This document shows positions 23,376 to 31,618 of a stretch of 42,717 nt of DNA, piece by piece. Positions within the stretch are counted from its first letter, which is position 1. Every line of letters begins with the position of its first letter. The DNA is from an uncultured Collinsella sp. Its GTDB lineage: Bacteria; Actinomycetota; Coriobacteriia; Coriobacteriales; Coriobacteriaceae. The notes beneath the pieces are model-generated. The model saw only the letters and a program-made list of their open reading frames with translations, searched no databases and was not told the DNA's origin. Position numbers and translations under genes: made by a program. Where the stretch lies: positions 1 to 42,717 of the forward strand of contig URBQ01000026.1 of NCBI GenBank assembly GCA_900546115.1, read 5' to 3'.

Positions 23376-23846
23376 CTATTTGTGATACGGCTCGCCTCGG
23401 CTGATCTTGCAGGCGCGATAGATTTGCTCCAGCAGCACCACGCGCGCCAAGTTATGCGGCAAGGTAATACGTCCAAAGCTGAGCATCTCGTCGGCTCGTG
23501 CGCGCACGTCATCGCTCACGCCGTCCGATCCGCCAATCACAAAGGCGATGTCGCTGTTGCCACGCAGCATAAGATCATCGAGCCGCGCCGAAAACTCCTC
23601 GCTCGAGCGCTCCTTGCCCTCAATAGCCAGCAGGATCACATGCGCTCGAGACGGCAAGGCAGCAAGAATCGCCGCCCCCTCCTTGTCGCGCGCGGCATCC
23701 ACGCCGCCCGCCTTGGCCGGGTCGATATCGGCCACCTCGCGGATATCAACCTTGGCATAGGCACCTAGGCGCTTGGTGTACTCAGCGCACGCGTCCTTCC
23801 AAAAGCGCTCCTTGAGCTTACCGACGCAAACGACGGTGTATTTCAC
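23376..23846 (-). CDS. rlmH: 23S rRNA (pseudouridine1915-N3)-methyltransferase RlmH
   Basis: SPOUT-class methyltransferase, 156 residues, that methylates pseudouridine 1915 in helix 69 of 23S rRNA using S-adenosylmethionine. It starts with VVCVGKLKERFWKDACAEY. SAM-binding knot elements are HVILLAIEGKERSSEEFS, IAFVIGGSDGVSDDV and the C-terminal SFGRITLPHNLARVVLLEQIYRA, ending GEPYHK as in the family. It starts 6 bases after the Band 7 gene stop, so the two are probably co-transcribed. Confidence 0.97.
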   Translation of the reverse strand: MKYTVVCVGKLKERFWKDACAEYTKRLGAYAKVDIREVADIDPAKAGGVDAARDKEGAAILAALPSRAHVILLAIEGKERSSEEFSARLDDLMLRGNSDIAFVIGGSDGVSDDVRARADEMLSFGRITLPHNLARVVLLEQIYRACKISRGEPYHK

Positions 23847-23852
23847 GCGTGT

Positions 23853-24791
23853 CTACTCCTTCGACTCGTTCTGAACCTTGCCGGCGGTCAGCATCTGCTC
23901 GAACATCGAGGCCGACTGCGAGAAATCGCTCGGCAGCACGACCGTCGAGGTTTTACCCGTGCGAGCAAACTCCGTCATCATCTCGGTCCACTGCGTAAAC
24001 ATGAACAGCTGGTTGGCCTCGTCGTTGCCGACACCCGTCTCCTGGATAATCTCGAGCGAATCTTTGATACCCAGCGCGATGGCCTTGCGCTGGTTGGCGA
24101 TGCCCTCGCCCGCCTTTTCCATCGCCTCGGCCTCGGCGGTCGCCTCGGTGACGCGCTTGATGCGGTCGGCCTCGGCGAGCTCCTGCGCGGCAGCGCGCTT
24201 TCGCTGGGCGGCATTGATGTCGTTCATGGAGTTCTCGACCTCGGTCGGCAGCGCGATCTTGGTGATGAGTGTCGACACGAGGGTAAAGCCGTAGGCAGCC
24301 ATCTGCTCGGACACGGTGGCATTAACGTCCTTGGCGATGTCATCCTTCTTGGCAAAGACCTCATCGAGTGTGTAGACGGGAATCGAAGAGCGCAGGGCGT
24401 CGGTGATGAAGTCACGCATCTGGTCGACGGGCTCCTGCAGCATGTAGTAGCTCTTGTAGATACCCGAATCTGCCGGGCCGGCGCCCATGTCATAGCTCAC
24501 GTGGTACTGAGCAGAGACCTCAAGGCCGATAGTCACGTTGTCCTGGGTCTTAACGTCGATGCCAAAACCGTTTTTCATGGTGCGCAGACTCACCGTGGCG
24601 GCCTTGCGGTCGATCACGGGTACCTTCATGTGGAAGCCCGCGTTGACGATACGGTTGAACTTACCCAAGCGCTCGATGATTACGGCGTGCTGCTGTTCAA
24701 CGACATAACAGGCGTTGGGGAGCAGCAGCAACAGGATGATGATGGGAATCAAAAGGCTGGTAAGGGCGGCGATGATACCGGAAAACAGCAT
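23853..24791 (-). CDS. SPFH/Band 7 membrane protein
   Basis: Stomatin/HflK-like membrane protein of 312 residues, anchored by one N-terminal helix (residues 3-28, LFSGIIAALTSLLIPIIILLLLL) and followed by the SPFH domain (VVEQQHAVIIERLGKFNRIVNAG, about 33-210). A coiled coil rich in Ala/Glu/Arg (AAQELAEADRIKRVTEATAEAEAMEKAGEG) and a tail follow. I use the ATG at 24791 because GGAGAGA lies 5 bases upstream; the longest frame begins seven codons earlier. Such proteins form membrane microdomain oligomers. No NfeD partner gene is adjacent. Confidence 0.92.
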   Translation of the reverse strand: MLFSGIIAALTSLLIPIIILLLLLPNACYVVEQQHAVIIERLGKFNRIVNAGFHMKVPVIDRKAATVSLRTMKNGFGIDVKTQDNVTIGLEVSAQYHVSYDMGAGPADSGIYKSYYMLQEPVDQMRDFITDALRSSIPVYTLDEVFAKKDDIAKDVNATVSEQMAAYGFTLVSTLITKIALPTEVENSMNDINAAQRKRAAAQELAEADRIKRVTEATAEAEAMEKAGEGIANQRKAIALGIKDSLEIIQETGVGNDEANQLFMFTQWTEMMTEFARTGKTSTVVLPSDFSQSASMFEQMLTAGKVQNESKE

Positions 24792-24854
24792 GGTCTCTCC
24801 TCTGATAGGCACACGTTGGTACTAGGATACCCGTCCAAGGAGATCGTGCATAAC

Positions 24855-24879
24855 AAAAAAGCTCCCATTGCTGGGAGCT
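24855..24879 (-). terminator. Intrinsic terminator of tRNA-Leu
   Basis: Minus-strand AGCTCCCA/TGGGAGCT with a GCAA loop, followed by TTTTTT. Confidence 0.9.
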
Positions 24880-24890
24880 CTTTCAATCAA

Positions 24891-24977
24891 TGGTGCGGGC
24901 GAAAGGACTTGAACCTTCATGGGGTTGCCCCCATACGGACCTGAACCGTACGCGTCTGCCAATTCCGCCACGCCCGC
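24891..24977 (-). tRNA. tRNA-Leu (anticodon CAG)
   Basis: Class II tRNA of 87 bases with encoded CCA. The acceptor stem GCGGGCG/CGCCCGC is perfect, the anticodon arm TACGG-TTCAGGT-CCGTA gives CAG, a variable arm is present and the T-loop is TTCAAGT. It reads CUG, a dominant Leu codon in GC-rich genomes. Confidence 0.97.
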
Positions 24978-24988
24978 GTGCAGGAATT

Positions 24989-25017
24989 AGAATAACGGAG
25001 CGCCATCGCGAACGCAA
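24989..25017 (-). promoter_or_regulatory. Promoter of tRNA-Leu
   Basis: Minus-strand TTGCGT (25012-25017), 17-base spacer, TATTCT (24989-24994), 11 bases before the tRNA and immediately after the tatD stop codon. Confidence 0.6.
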
Positions 25018-25020
25018 GAA

Positions 25021-25938
25021 CTATTTTTGAAAAAGTTTGGAGGCATTTTCCCAAGCGGCTTGCGCGATTGTTTCGGCGTCCTCACCAGCACGATCGACAC
25101 GGTCGTTAACCAGCGCGTTTGCCGTAATGGAGATCATTGCGGGCTCGCATTCAAGACCGCGGATGGGCTCCGGAGCCATATACGGGCAATCCGTCTCGAA
25201 CAAAATGCGGTCGAGCGGGGTCGCCGCAAATGCCTCGCGCACGTCGTCGTTGCGCTTAAAGGTGGCCGCACCACCATAGGCGATATAGCAGCCCAGCTCC
25301 ACAAAGCGCTCCATCGTGGCGCGGTCCTCGCCAAAACAGTGCAGCACACAACCGGCCTGGGGCACGCCCACCTCACGAAGCACGTTGTACGCATCCATAT
25401 GCGAGGTGCGCTCCCCATCCGAGTCCTCGTGCCGCAGGTGCAACTCCACCGGCACATTGCGGCGCACGGCAACTTCGAGCTGACGTGCCATGCAATCAAT
25501 CTGCACGTTATGGGGTGCCGGCGCAATGTCGTCGTCATAGTCCATGTGGTAGTCCAGGCCGATTTCGCCAATACCGGCGCATAAGGGGTCATCGAGTGCG
25601 GCAACGACCTGTGCATGAACGTTGTCGGTATAGTCCGGCGCGCCATACGGATGCACGCCGGCAAGATACTTGATCTGCGGGATACCCTGCATCGGCAGAA
25701 TCTCGCGCGTCAGCCAGTCGCTATAGTCCGTCACACTGCGCTTGTCGGCGATGGGGTCGAGCATCGTCACCAATAGCTCGACGCCCGCGGCCTTGGCGCG
25801 CAGGAGCGTCTCGGGCACCTCCTTGCCCCAGAACGAAAGCAGATGCGCATGCGTGTCAGCAAGCGGTGCCAAGGGCACGGGACAAGCAACCGTCTTCTTT
25901 TTCTTGGCAAACGTCACACGTTCGGCATTAGGCATCAT
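25021..25938 (-). CDS. tatD: TatD-family metal-dependent hydrolase/DNase
   Basis: TIM-barrel metallohydrolase of the amidohydrolase superfamily (305 residues); family members are 3'-5' exonucleases or deoxyribonucleases. Metal-ligand motifs appear in order: LADTHAHL, the Glu in IGEIGLDYH, the His in PVELHLRHE, VLHCFGED and ETDCPYMAPEP. About 25 extra residues with a KKKK stretch precede the barrel. It overlaps the end of rsmA by 11 bases (ATGATG start), so the two are translationally coupled. Clustering of metG, tatD and rsmA is common across Gram-positive bacteria. Confidence 0.93.
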   Translation of the reverse strand: MMPNAERVTFAKKKKTVACPVPLAPLADTHAHLLSFWGKEVPETLLRAKAAGVELLVTMLDPIADKRSVTDYSDWLTREILPMQGIPQIKYLAGVHPYGAPDYTDNVHAQVVAALDDPLCAGIGEIGLDYHMDYDDDIAPAPHNVQIDCMARQLEVAVRRNVPVELHLRHEDSDGERTSHMDAYNVLREVGVPQAGCVLHCFGEDRATMERFVELGCYIAYGGAATFKRNDDVREAFAATPLDRILFETDCPYMAPEPIRGLECEPAMISITANALVNDRVDRAGEDAETIAQAAWENASKLFQK

Positions 25939-26788
25939 GGATTAGCTCCTGGGCCAGACGGACAAAGTCGGCAACATCAAGCGTCTCGGCGCGCGTGGTG
26001 GGTGCGATACCGCAAGCCTCAAAGGCGGCATCGAGCACGTCCTTGGCAAAGCCGTTGGCGCTCATGGAATTGCGGATGGTCTTGCGACGCTGGGCAAATG
26101 CAGCATCAATCACGCGAGCCACAAAGTCGCGATCGAGCCCTTCGGGCACCACGCCGTCAACACGGTCGATACGCACGACGGCCGAGTCCACGTGCGGTGC
26201 CGGCATAAAGCAACGCGGCGGCACCTCAAAGCGACCCGTCACCTGCGCATACAGGCCGAGCTTTGCCGTATAGCCGCCATAGGTCTTGTTGCCCGGCACT
26301 GCGGCAATGCGATCGGCAACCTCCTTTTGCACCATGACGACGGCGCGCTTGAGCGCGGGCATCGTCTGGAAGAACTGCAGGATGATTGTCGCCGCCACGT
26401 TATAGGGCAAGTTCGCGACAAATACCGTGGGCTCGCCGCCGGCGGCCTGCTCAATCTGCTCCGGGCCCACCTTGAGCGCGTCGCCCATAATAAAGCGGAA
26501 GTTGGCATAGTCAGCGGCGTGGGCGTCGAGCACCGGTTCGAGCTCAGGATCGGCCTCAATGGACGTAACGCACGCCGCCTCCTGCAGCAACGCAAGTGTC
26601 AACGTACCGCAACCCGGACCCACCTCGAGTACGCGCTCGTCACCTGCAAGCTCGGCAAGCTCGCAGATACGCTCGATCACATGATTGTCGATTAGAAAGT
26701 TCTGGCCCAGGCGATGCTTGGTCGCAAGGCCAAACTCCTCTAGCAGCTCCCTGGTGGCCGTGGGGTTTGCCAAAGGCGAAGTTGTCAT
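25928..26788 (-). CDS. rsmA: 16S rRNA dimethyladenosine transferase
   Basis: RsmA (KsgA) dimethylates A1518 and A1519 of 16S rRNA with S-adenosylmethionine (286 residues). Motif X is KHRLGQNFLID, the SAM motif I is VLEVGPGCGTLTLALLQ, the catalytic motif IV is VANLPYNVAATIILQF, and the substrate loop is PPRCFMPAPHVDSAVVRI. The ATG has AAGGAGG upstream. Its 3' end overlaps tatD. Loss of the family member usually gives kasugamycin resistance; here all motifs are intact. Confidence 0.97.
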   Translation of the reverse strand: MTTSPLANPTATRELLEEFGLATKHRLGQNFLIDNHVIERICELAELAGDERVLEVGPGCGTLTLALLQEAACVTSIEADPELEPVLDAHAADYANFRFIMGDALKVGPEQIEQAAGGEPTVFVANLPYNVAATIILQFFQTMPALKRAVVMVQKEVADRIAAVPGNKTYGGYTAKLGLYAQVTGRFEVPPRCFMPAPHVDSAVVRIDRVDGVVPEGLDRDFVARVIDAAFAQRRKTIRNSMSANGFAKDVLDAAFEACGIAPTTRAETLDVADFVRLAQELIHDA

Positions 26789-26820
26789 GGTTGCCTCCTT
26801 AGCATGATGGCGGCGTCTTG

Positions 26821-26854
26821 AAACAAAAGGGCATGGACCGTGGCGGCCATGCCC
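26821..26854 (-). terminator. Intrinsic terminator of metG
   Basis: Minus-strand GGGCATGG/CCATGCCC, 10-base loop, then TTTTGTTT. It separates metG from rsmA, so rsmA needs read-through or its own promoter. Confidence 0.85.
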
Positions 26855-26898
26855 TTACATCTAAACAGCAAATTGCCGATATGGCGCCCGCGCGGTCT

Positions 26899-28500
26899 CT
26901 ACGCCAGACGCGGGAACAGCGGATCGCCCTTCTCGACGGGCTGACCACCGGCAAGCAGGCCCCAAGCGCAAATGCCCTTGAGGTCGTCGCTTGCGGCCTC
27001 GTCCTCGCAGGACAGACGGCGCAGGGCCTCGGCAGAAGTCTGGGGCATGAGCGGCATCAGCAGGTGAGCGGCAATGCGGATGGCCTCGAGCAGGTTGTAG
27101 ATCACAAACGCGAGCTCATCAGCCTTAGCCTCGTCCTTGGCAAGCGCCCAGGGCTCGGAGTCCTCGATGTAATGGTTGGCGGCGTGGATGAGCTCCATGA
27201 CCTCGTCCTTGGCTCCACCGTAATCGAGCACGTCCATCTTGGCCATATAGCGCTCGACCAGGCCATCGGCAATCTTTGCCAGCGGATTGTCGAACGCATC
27301 GAACAATGCGGGCTTGGCGGGCGCGCAGCCGTCAAAGTACTTGCCGCTCATGTTGAGCGAACGCGAGATAAGGTTGCCCCAGCTGTTGGCCAGGTCGGCG
27401 TTGTAGACCTGCTCCATGCGATCGAAGCTGATGGCGCCGTCGGTGCCGGGCACCACGTCGGTCATGAAGTAATAGCGATAGCCCTCGACACCCAGCATGT
27501 CGATGACGTCCTGCGGAGCGATGGCGTTGCCGCGGCTCTTGGACATCTTCTCGGCCTTGCCGGTCTCAGCGTTGCGCACGGTCAGGAAGCCGTGGGCAAA
27601 AACATGCTCGGGCAGGGCCTCGCCGATGGCCATGAGCATGGCGGGCCAAATGACGCAGTGGAAGCGGATGATGTCCTTACCCACGATGTGGAACTGCGCG
27701 GGCCAGCGATAGGCCAGCTCGGCACGGGCCTCGTCGGTGTCGACGCCGTAGCCGACAGCCGTCATATAGTTGAGCAGGGCGTCGAACCACACGTAGGTCA
27801 CGTGGCCCTCGTCAAACGGAACCTGAATGCCCCAGTCAAAGCTCGTGCGGCTCACGGAAAGATCGTTGAGGCCGCCCTCGACAAAGCTGCGCACCTCGTT
27901 CATGCGGAACGCAGGCTCGACAAAGTCGGGGTGCTCGTCATAGAGCTTGAGCAGCTTGTCCTGGAAGGCGGAAAGCTTAAAGAAATAAGACTCCTCCTGC
28001 ACGCGCTCAAGCGGACGGTGACAATCGGGGCACAGGTGCTGACCGACGCTGCCGTACTCCTCGTCACCCTTCTGGACCTGCGTATCGGTGAAGTAGGTCT
28101 CGTCAGGCACGCAATACCAACCGTCGTAGCTGCCCTTATACAGGTAGCCGGACTCCTTCATGCGCTCCCACAGGTACTGCACGGCATGATGCTGGCGCGG
28201 CTCGGTGGTGCGAATGAAGTCGTCGTTGGAGATCTCGAGCTTGCTCCACAGCTCCTTGAAGTGCGGGGCTTGGCTGTCGGTCCACTCCTGCGGCGTCATG
28301 TTGTGCTTGGCTGCGGCCTCGGCGACCTTCTCGCCATGCTCGTCCATGCCGGTCAGGAACTTGACGTTGTAGCCGGCAGAGCGGCGATAACGAGCCTGAA
28401 CATCGGCGATGATGGTGGAATAAGCCGTACCCAGGTGCGGATCGGCGTTGACGTAGTAGATGGGCGTCGTGATAAAGAACGAAGGCTTGCTTTGATCCAT
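26899..28500 (-). CDS. metG: Methionyl-tRNA synthetase
   Basis: Class I synthetase (533 residues) charging tRNA-Met. The HIGH motif appears as PHLGTAYS in the N-terminal Rossmann fold, the KMSKS motif as KMSKSRGNAI, and a zinc-knuckle remnant as LCPDCHRPLE in the connective domain. The helical anticodon-binding domain (about 370-520) ends the protein. The C-terminal EMAP-like tRNA-binding domain found in about 650-residue forms is absent, as in many short bacterial MetRS. It follows rsmI by about 70 bases without a T-box. Confidence 0.97.
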   Translation of the reverse strand: MDQSKPSFFITTPIYYVNADPHLGTAYSTIIADVQARYRRSAGYNVKFLTGMDEHGEKVAEAAAKHNMTPQEWTDSQAPHFKELWSKLEISNDDFIRTTEPRQHHAVQYLWERMKESGYLYKGSYDGWYCVPDETYFTDTQVQKGDEEYGSVGQHLCPDCHRPLERVQEESYFFKLSAFQDKLLKLYDEHPDFVEPAFRMNEVRSFVEGGLNDLSVSRTSFDWGIQVPFDEGHVTYVWFDALLNYMTAVGYGVDTDEARAELAYRWPAQFHIVGKDIIRFHCVIWPAMLMAIGEALPEHVFAHGFLTVRNAETGKAEKMSKSRGNAIAPQDVIDMLGVEGYRYYFMTDVVPGTDGAISFDRMEQVYNADLANSWGNLISRSLNMSGKYFDGCAPAKPALFDAFDNPLAKIADGLVERYMAKMDVLDYGGAKDEVMELIHAANHYIEDSEPWALAKDEAKADELAFVIYNLLEAIRIAAHLLMPLMPQTSAEALRRLSCEDEAASDDLKGICAWGLLAGGQPVEKGDPLFPRLA

Positions 28501-28569
28501 GGGGTTTGTCCTCCAGAAAAACGTTGCATACAGGGGATGATTCTAGCGCAAGGGCTGGATATCCTCCAT

Positions 28570-29448
28570 CTATTGCATATCGAGCACCATGGCATAGACA
28601 TCGCGCTTACGGCGCGAATACTTCTGAGACAGGCGCTTGGCCACCGCAGACGCGGGCTCCCCCTCCTCGAGCGCGGCGCGAATATCCTCGCACAGGGCCT
28701 CGTCGGGATCCGCTGCCGCGGCGCCAACCGGCACGATACCGGCCTCCTCATCCTCGCTCGGCGGCGCGATGACCAGCGCAATCTCGCCCTTTACCTCGCC
28801 ACGAGCACGCAGCTCCTCGGCAAGCTGGGCGGCGGTGCCGCGCAGGACCTCCTCATGCAGCTTGGTAAGCTCGCGGCAGACAGCAACCTCGCGCTGGGGA
28901 AAGACCTCCGTCACGGCCTCGAGCGTCGCCACGATGCGATGTGGAGACTCGTAGAAGATGAGCGCGCCGGGCACCACGGCAAGGCGCTGCAAACGGCGCA
29001 CGCGGTCGCCGTGCTTTCGGCCCAAAAAGCCCTCGAAGAAAAAATGCTCGCAAGGAATACCGGACGAAACGAGCGCCGTGACGCAAGCAGAGGGCCCGGG
29101 AATAACTTCGACGGGCACATCGGCCTCACGCGCCGCCTCGACCAGCGCCTGGCCGGGATCGGACACACTCGGCATGCCGGCGTCCGAGGCAAAGGCGAGG
29201 GTCTCCCCCGCCAGCAGACGGTCGACCAGGCCGGCGGCGCGGCTGGCGATCACATTCTCGTCGCAACGGACAAGCGGCTTGGAAATGCCCAGGTGCATCA
29301 GCAGCTTTGACGTCACACGCGTGTCTTCGCAGCAAATGGCATCGGCGGCGGCAAACGCCTCGCCAACGCGCGGGGACAGGTCGCCCAAGTTACCGATGGG
29401 CGTTCCGACCACATAGAGTTTGCCCGTATGGGCGCTGTTCTGCGTCAT
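28570..29448 (-). CDS. rsmI: 16S rRNA (cytidine1402-2'-O)-methyltransferase
   Basis: RsmI (292 residues) adds the 2'-O-methyl of C1402 in the ribosomal P site. Family motifs are LYVVGTPIGNLGDLSPR, CEDTRVTSKLL, FASDAGMPSVSDPGQ, VIPGPSACVTALVSSGI, FEGFLGRK and FYESPHRI. The C-terminal part is an Ala/Glu-rich helical domain. It sits 6 bases after the GH5-like gene and ahead of metG on the same strand, so the three probably share a transcript. Confidence 0.96.
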   Translation of the reverse strand: MTQNSAHTGKLYVVGTPIGNLGDLSPRVGEAFAAADAICCEDTRVTSKLLMHLGISKPLVRCDENVIASRAAGLVDRLLAGETLAFASDAGMPSVSDPGQALVEAAREADVPVEVIPGPSACVTALVSSGIPCEHFFFEGFLGRKHGDRVRRLQRLAVVPGALIFYESPHRIVATLEAVTEVFPQREVAVCRELTKLHEEVLRGTAAQLAEELRARGEVKGEIALVIAPPSEDEEAGIVPVGAAAADPDEALCEDIRAALEEGEPASAVAKRLSQKYSRRKRDVYAMVLDMQ

Positions 29449-29454
29449 ATCAAC

Positions 29455-30519
29455 CTATTCAATCATGCCGCGCTCGAGCGTACCGAGCGCCGCGCGGGCG
29501 TCCCACGCCGCAATGCGCTTCTCGGTCTTCCACGTTTGGAAGAACCAACCGGCAGCCGGTGCAAACGAAGCCAACTGGTTGGCGATAAACACGCGCTCGT
29601 AGGCATTGCGGCCCTCGGGCGTAACCGACGAGTTGGCAAAGATTGCCGCACCCGACCATTCGCCCACCAGCACGGGGAACCCCGTCGAAATCGCCTCTTT
29701 GAGCTCGCGCTTGTTACGCGAAATCGCCGTCGTCAGCCCGCGGGGGCTCGTGATGTCGAGCGCATGCTCGTCGCGGTAATGGTACAGGTGAAGGTCCATG
29801 TAGACGTTCTTGTACTTGGCGCCGCGCATAAAATGCTTCCACTCGCCGGGATGCCCCGACGACGAGAAGACGACGATCTTATCCTCGGGCATATACGAAC
29901 GGACGAGCTCATAGGCATCGCGATAGAAATTGCGCAGGTAGTGGGCCGGAATGCCATCCGTCATGGTGAAGAGGCTCTTGCGAACGCTCATCTGCGGCGT
30001 GTCCAGCAGCTCAATGCCCAGCAGGCTCTCGGCCTCGCCATAGCGATCGGCCAAGCGCTCGAGCACGTCGAGTGCGACATGACGGCCGTTGGTGGACGAA
30101 TGCCACTCGGCGACAGCCTCCGGCGTGGTGGGCGAATCGTTGGAATCGCCCTGGCCACCGGGCACGGTTGCCAGATCGAGCAGCACGCGGATGTCGTACT
30201 TGGCAGCCCACTCAATTGCACGGTCAATGTAGTCGACAACCGAGATGTAGGACGCATCGGACTCCTGCGAACCAAAGGCATACCAGGGCACCGGCAGACG
30301 CACGGCATTGAGACCGATCTGCGCCATGCGGCGAAAATCGTCCTCGCTCACAAACGTCTCGTAATGGCGGCGCATGCGCTCGTTATAGGCGGCGGTACCC
30401 ATGGCCTCCTGTAGCTCGGCCGCGTTGGATGCACCGGTCGCCGCGTACAGCGACGGGGTCACCCAAGGCTCGGGAATAAACCAGCCAGAGAGATTAACGC
30501 CGAGTATCCTCTCCATCAC
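29455..30519 (-). CDS. GH5-like (exo-beta-1,3-glucanase-type) protein lacking the acid/base Glu
   Basis: TIM-barrel protein of 354 residues similar to GH5 exo-beta-1,3-glucanases: GVNLSGWFIPEPWVTPSLY matches the family's opening motif, followed by LNAVRLPVPW, the late HLYHYRD and the nucleophile region FPVLVGEWSGA (E287). The normal LLNEP motif, whose Glu is the acid/base, reads L171-L-D-T174-P here, so catalysis as a standard glycosidase is doubtful. There is no signal peptide, pointing to a cytoplasmic location. The start is GTG 30519 or ATG 30516, both after AAGGGGG. It is first of an operon with rsmI and metG, an unusual partner. Confidence 0.85.
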   Translation of the reverse strand: MMERILGVNLSGWFIPEPWVTPSLYAATGASNAAELQEAMGTAAYNERMRRHYETFVSEDDFRRMAQIGLNAVRLPVPWYAFGSQESDASYISVVDYIDRAIEWAAKYDIRVLLDLATVPGGQGDSNDSPTTPEAVAEWHSSTNGRHVALDVLERLADRYGEAESLLGIELLDTPQMSVRKSLFTMTDGIPAHYLRNFYRDAYELVRSYMPEDKIVVFSSSGHPGEWKHFMRGAKYKNVYMDLHLYHYRDEHALDITSPRGLTTAISRNKRELKEAISTGFPVLVGEWSGAAIFANSSVTPEGRNAYERVFIANQLASFAPAAGWFFQTWKTEKRIAAWDARAALGTLERGMIE

Positions 30520-30624
30520 TGCCCCCTTCGGATCATGCAGGTCGAACCCGCATCGTATTGCATAGGATAAGTATCGTTTTGAGTATACCCGCGTGTGCGG
30601 ATAGGCGACCGAACGGTCTGTAAA

Positions 30625-30661
30625 GTGACGCGAAAGTGGGAGGAATGTCTGGGAACAGGCG
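30625..30661. other. Second copy of the GTGACGCGAAAG/tetraloop-hairpin motif
   Basis: GTGACGCGAAAG (30625-30636), a 9-base purine-rich spacer TGGGAGGAA, then a 6-bp hairpin TGTCTG-GGAA-CAGGCG (30646-30661). The box is identical to 5338-5349 and the spacer length is identical, while the hairpin has different bases but the same stem length and again a stable tetraloop class (GNRA). No 15-bp outer stem was found here. Confidence 0.5.
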
Positions 30662-30717
30662 GGCTCGGGATGGTGCGATGAGGTGTGTACGCGCGCCAGA
30701 GGCAGGCACCGGAAAGT

Positions 30718-30749
30718 GTGTCCCGTTCTGAGCCCTTATTCTGGGACGC
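30718..30749. repeat. GTGTCCC...GGGACGC inverted repeat
   Basis: GTGTCCC (30718-30724) pairs with GGGACGC (30743-30749, one T-G) across 18 bases. Another member of the GGGAC-tipped repeats scattered between genes here. Confidence 0.45.
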
Positions 30750-30770
30750 AGTTTCCGCAGAACCCTACAT

Positions 30771-30800
30771 AAAAGAAAAGGACCCCTTTGCAGAGGTCCT
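30771..30800 (-). terminator. Intrinsic terminator of tRNA-Phe
   Basis: Minus-strand AGGACC/GGTCCT, 10-base loop, followed by TTTCTTTT. Confidence 0.8.
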
Positions 30801-30813
30801 AGTCAATTCAAGG

Positions 30814-30886
<73 letters not shown>

Positions 30887-30918
30887 ATTTGAGGTGTGCC
30901 TTGTTTCAAGGCTTGATT

Positions 30919-30946
30919 AGTATAACCAAGGACGCGTTCCGGTCAA
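30919..30946 (-). promoter_or_regulatory. Promoter of tRNA-Phe
   Basis: Minus-strand TTGACC (30941-30946), 16-base spacer, TATACT (30919-30924), a near-consensus pair about 33 bases before the tRNA. Confidence 0.75.
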
Positions 30947-31009
30947 CCGAGAATTTCAAAAAAGTTTTTGAGCACAGCCTCGGTTCTATAAATCGGCACG
31001 TCAGAGGCA

Positions 31010-31294
31010 TCAGCCGGCAGCAAGAAGTTTTTCGCTCAGAGCCGCACGGGCAAACTCACTTGGCGTCATCCCCTCGGCAGCCGCCCGTCGACGAATGGCC
31101 TCCTTCATTCCCAGAGGAATCTTGACCGACAGCGTTGCCGTCCCCTCACCTGAGAGTGGGGGCCGTCCATGCACGATCCCACCAACGGTGTGTTCGCCAT
31201 CCGGAAACTCTCCGCGCTCGTACGACTCGCACCACGCGTCAATCGTTTCATCCGTTACAACCTGACCATTAGCGGCCGTATACGTCTTGCCCAT
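31010..31294 (-). CDS. Ribbon-helix-helix antitoxin-like protein
   Basis: A 94-residue protein whose last 45 residues form a ribbon-helix-helix fold: the strand TATLSVKIP is followed by helices MKEAIRRRAAAEG and TPSEFARAALSEKLL. The N-terminal part (VTDETIDAWCESYERGEFPDG) is the acidic toxin-binding type region. The ATG at 31294 overlaps the stop of the upstream toxin-like gene (ATGA); a second ATG is at 31297. As in BrnTA and HigBA modules the toxin comes first. It probably neutralises the toxin and represses the promoter through the palindrome at 31586-31600. Confidence 0.75.
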   Translation of the reverse strand: MGKTYTAANGQVVTDETIDAWCESYERGEFPDGEHTVGGIVHGRPPLSGEGTATLSVKIPLGMKEAIRRRAAAEGMTPSEFARAALSEKLLAAG

Positions 31295-31560
31295 CATCGG
31301 CCCCTTTGCCGAGCCCGTTCAATCTCCTGCCAAAATTTCTTCTGGACTGGAGACAAGGCATGAATGATAAGCCACCCACGGACAAGCTCGACCGCGACAA
31401 GCTCCACGCTTCGTCTGTCTGGGAGCCATCCAATCGCAAGCCATCTCGGCGGCTCGTCCTTCGACTCGCGACGAATGCACTCAGTAACCGCAAGCCAAAC
31501 GCTAAGCACCTGCTTTTCTGTCAGGTGCTTTTTAGCGTTGGGATGGATCTCAACATCCAT
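31294..31560 (-). CDS. BrnT-like toxin candidate of a type II toxin-antitoxin pair
   Basis: An 88-residue basic protein starting MDVEIHPNAKKHLTEKQV with GGAGGAG upstream. A beta-rich core (RWLAIGWLPDRRSVELVAVELV, then WLIIHALSPVQKKF) resembles the BrnT/RelE-like ribonuclease fold, in which the last strand normally carries a motif like ARKAT. I could not assign catalytic residues. I reject the longer frame to 31656 because it has no ribosome site and crosses the palindrome. It is translationally coupled to the antitoxin by a 1-base overlap of start and stop. An internal hairpin (31504-31530) lies near its 5' end. Confidence 0.65.
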   Translation of the reverse strand: MDVEIHPNAKKHLTEKQVLSVWLAVTECIRRESKDEPPRWLAIGWLPDRRSVELVAVELVRGWLIIHALSPVQKKFWQEIERARQRGR

Positions 31561-31585
31561 GCATCTTCTCCTCCATCTTACCCAA

Positions 31586-31600
31586 TTTCGTATGACGAAA
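31586..31600. promoter_or_regulatory. Palindromic operator candidate of the toxin-antitoxin operon
   Basis: TTTCGT-ATG-ACGAAA is a perfect inverted repeat 26 bases before the toxin start. A TTGGCG -35 and TACGAA -10 with 17-base spacing bracket it on the minus strand, so bound antitoxin would block the promoter. Confidence 0.5.
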
Positions 31601-31618
31601 GTCCGCTGTCGCCAATTC

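Noticed and set aside
26818..29310. 830-codon plus-strand frame opposite metG and rsmI
   Set aside because: Antisense shadow across two certain genes with an implausible composition.
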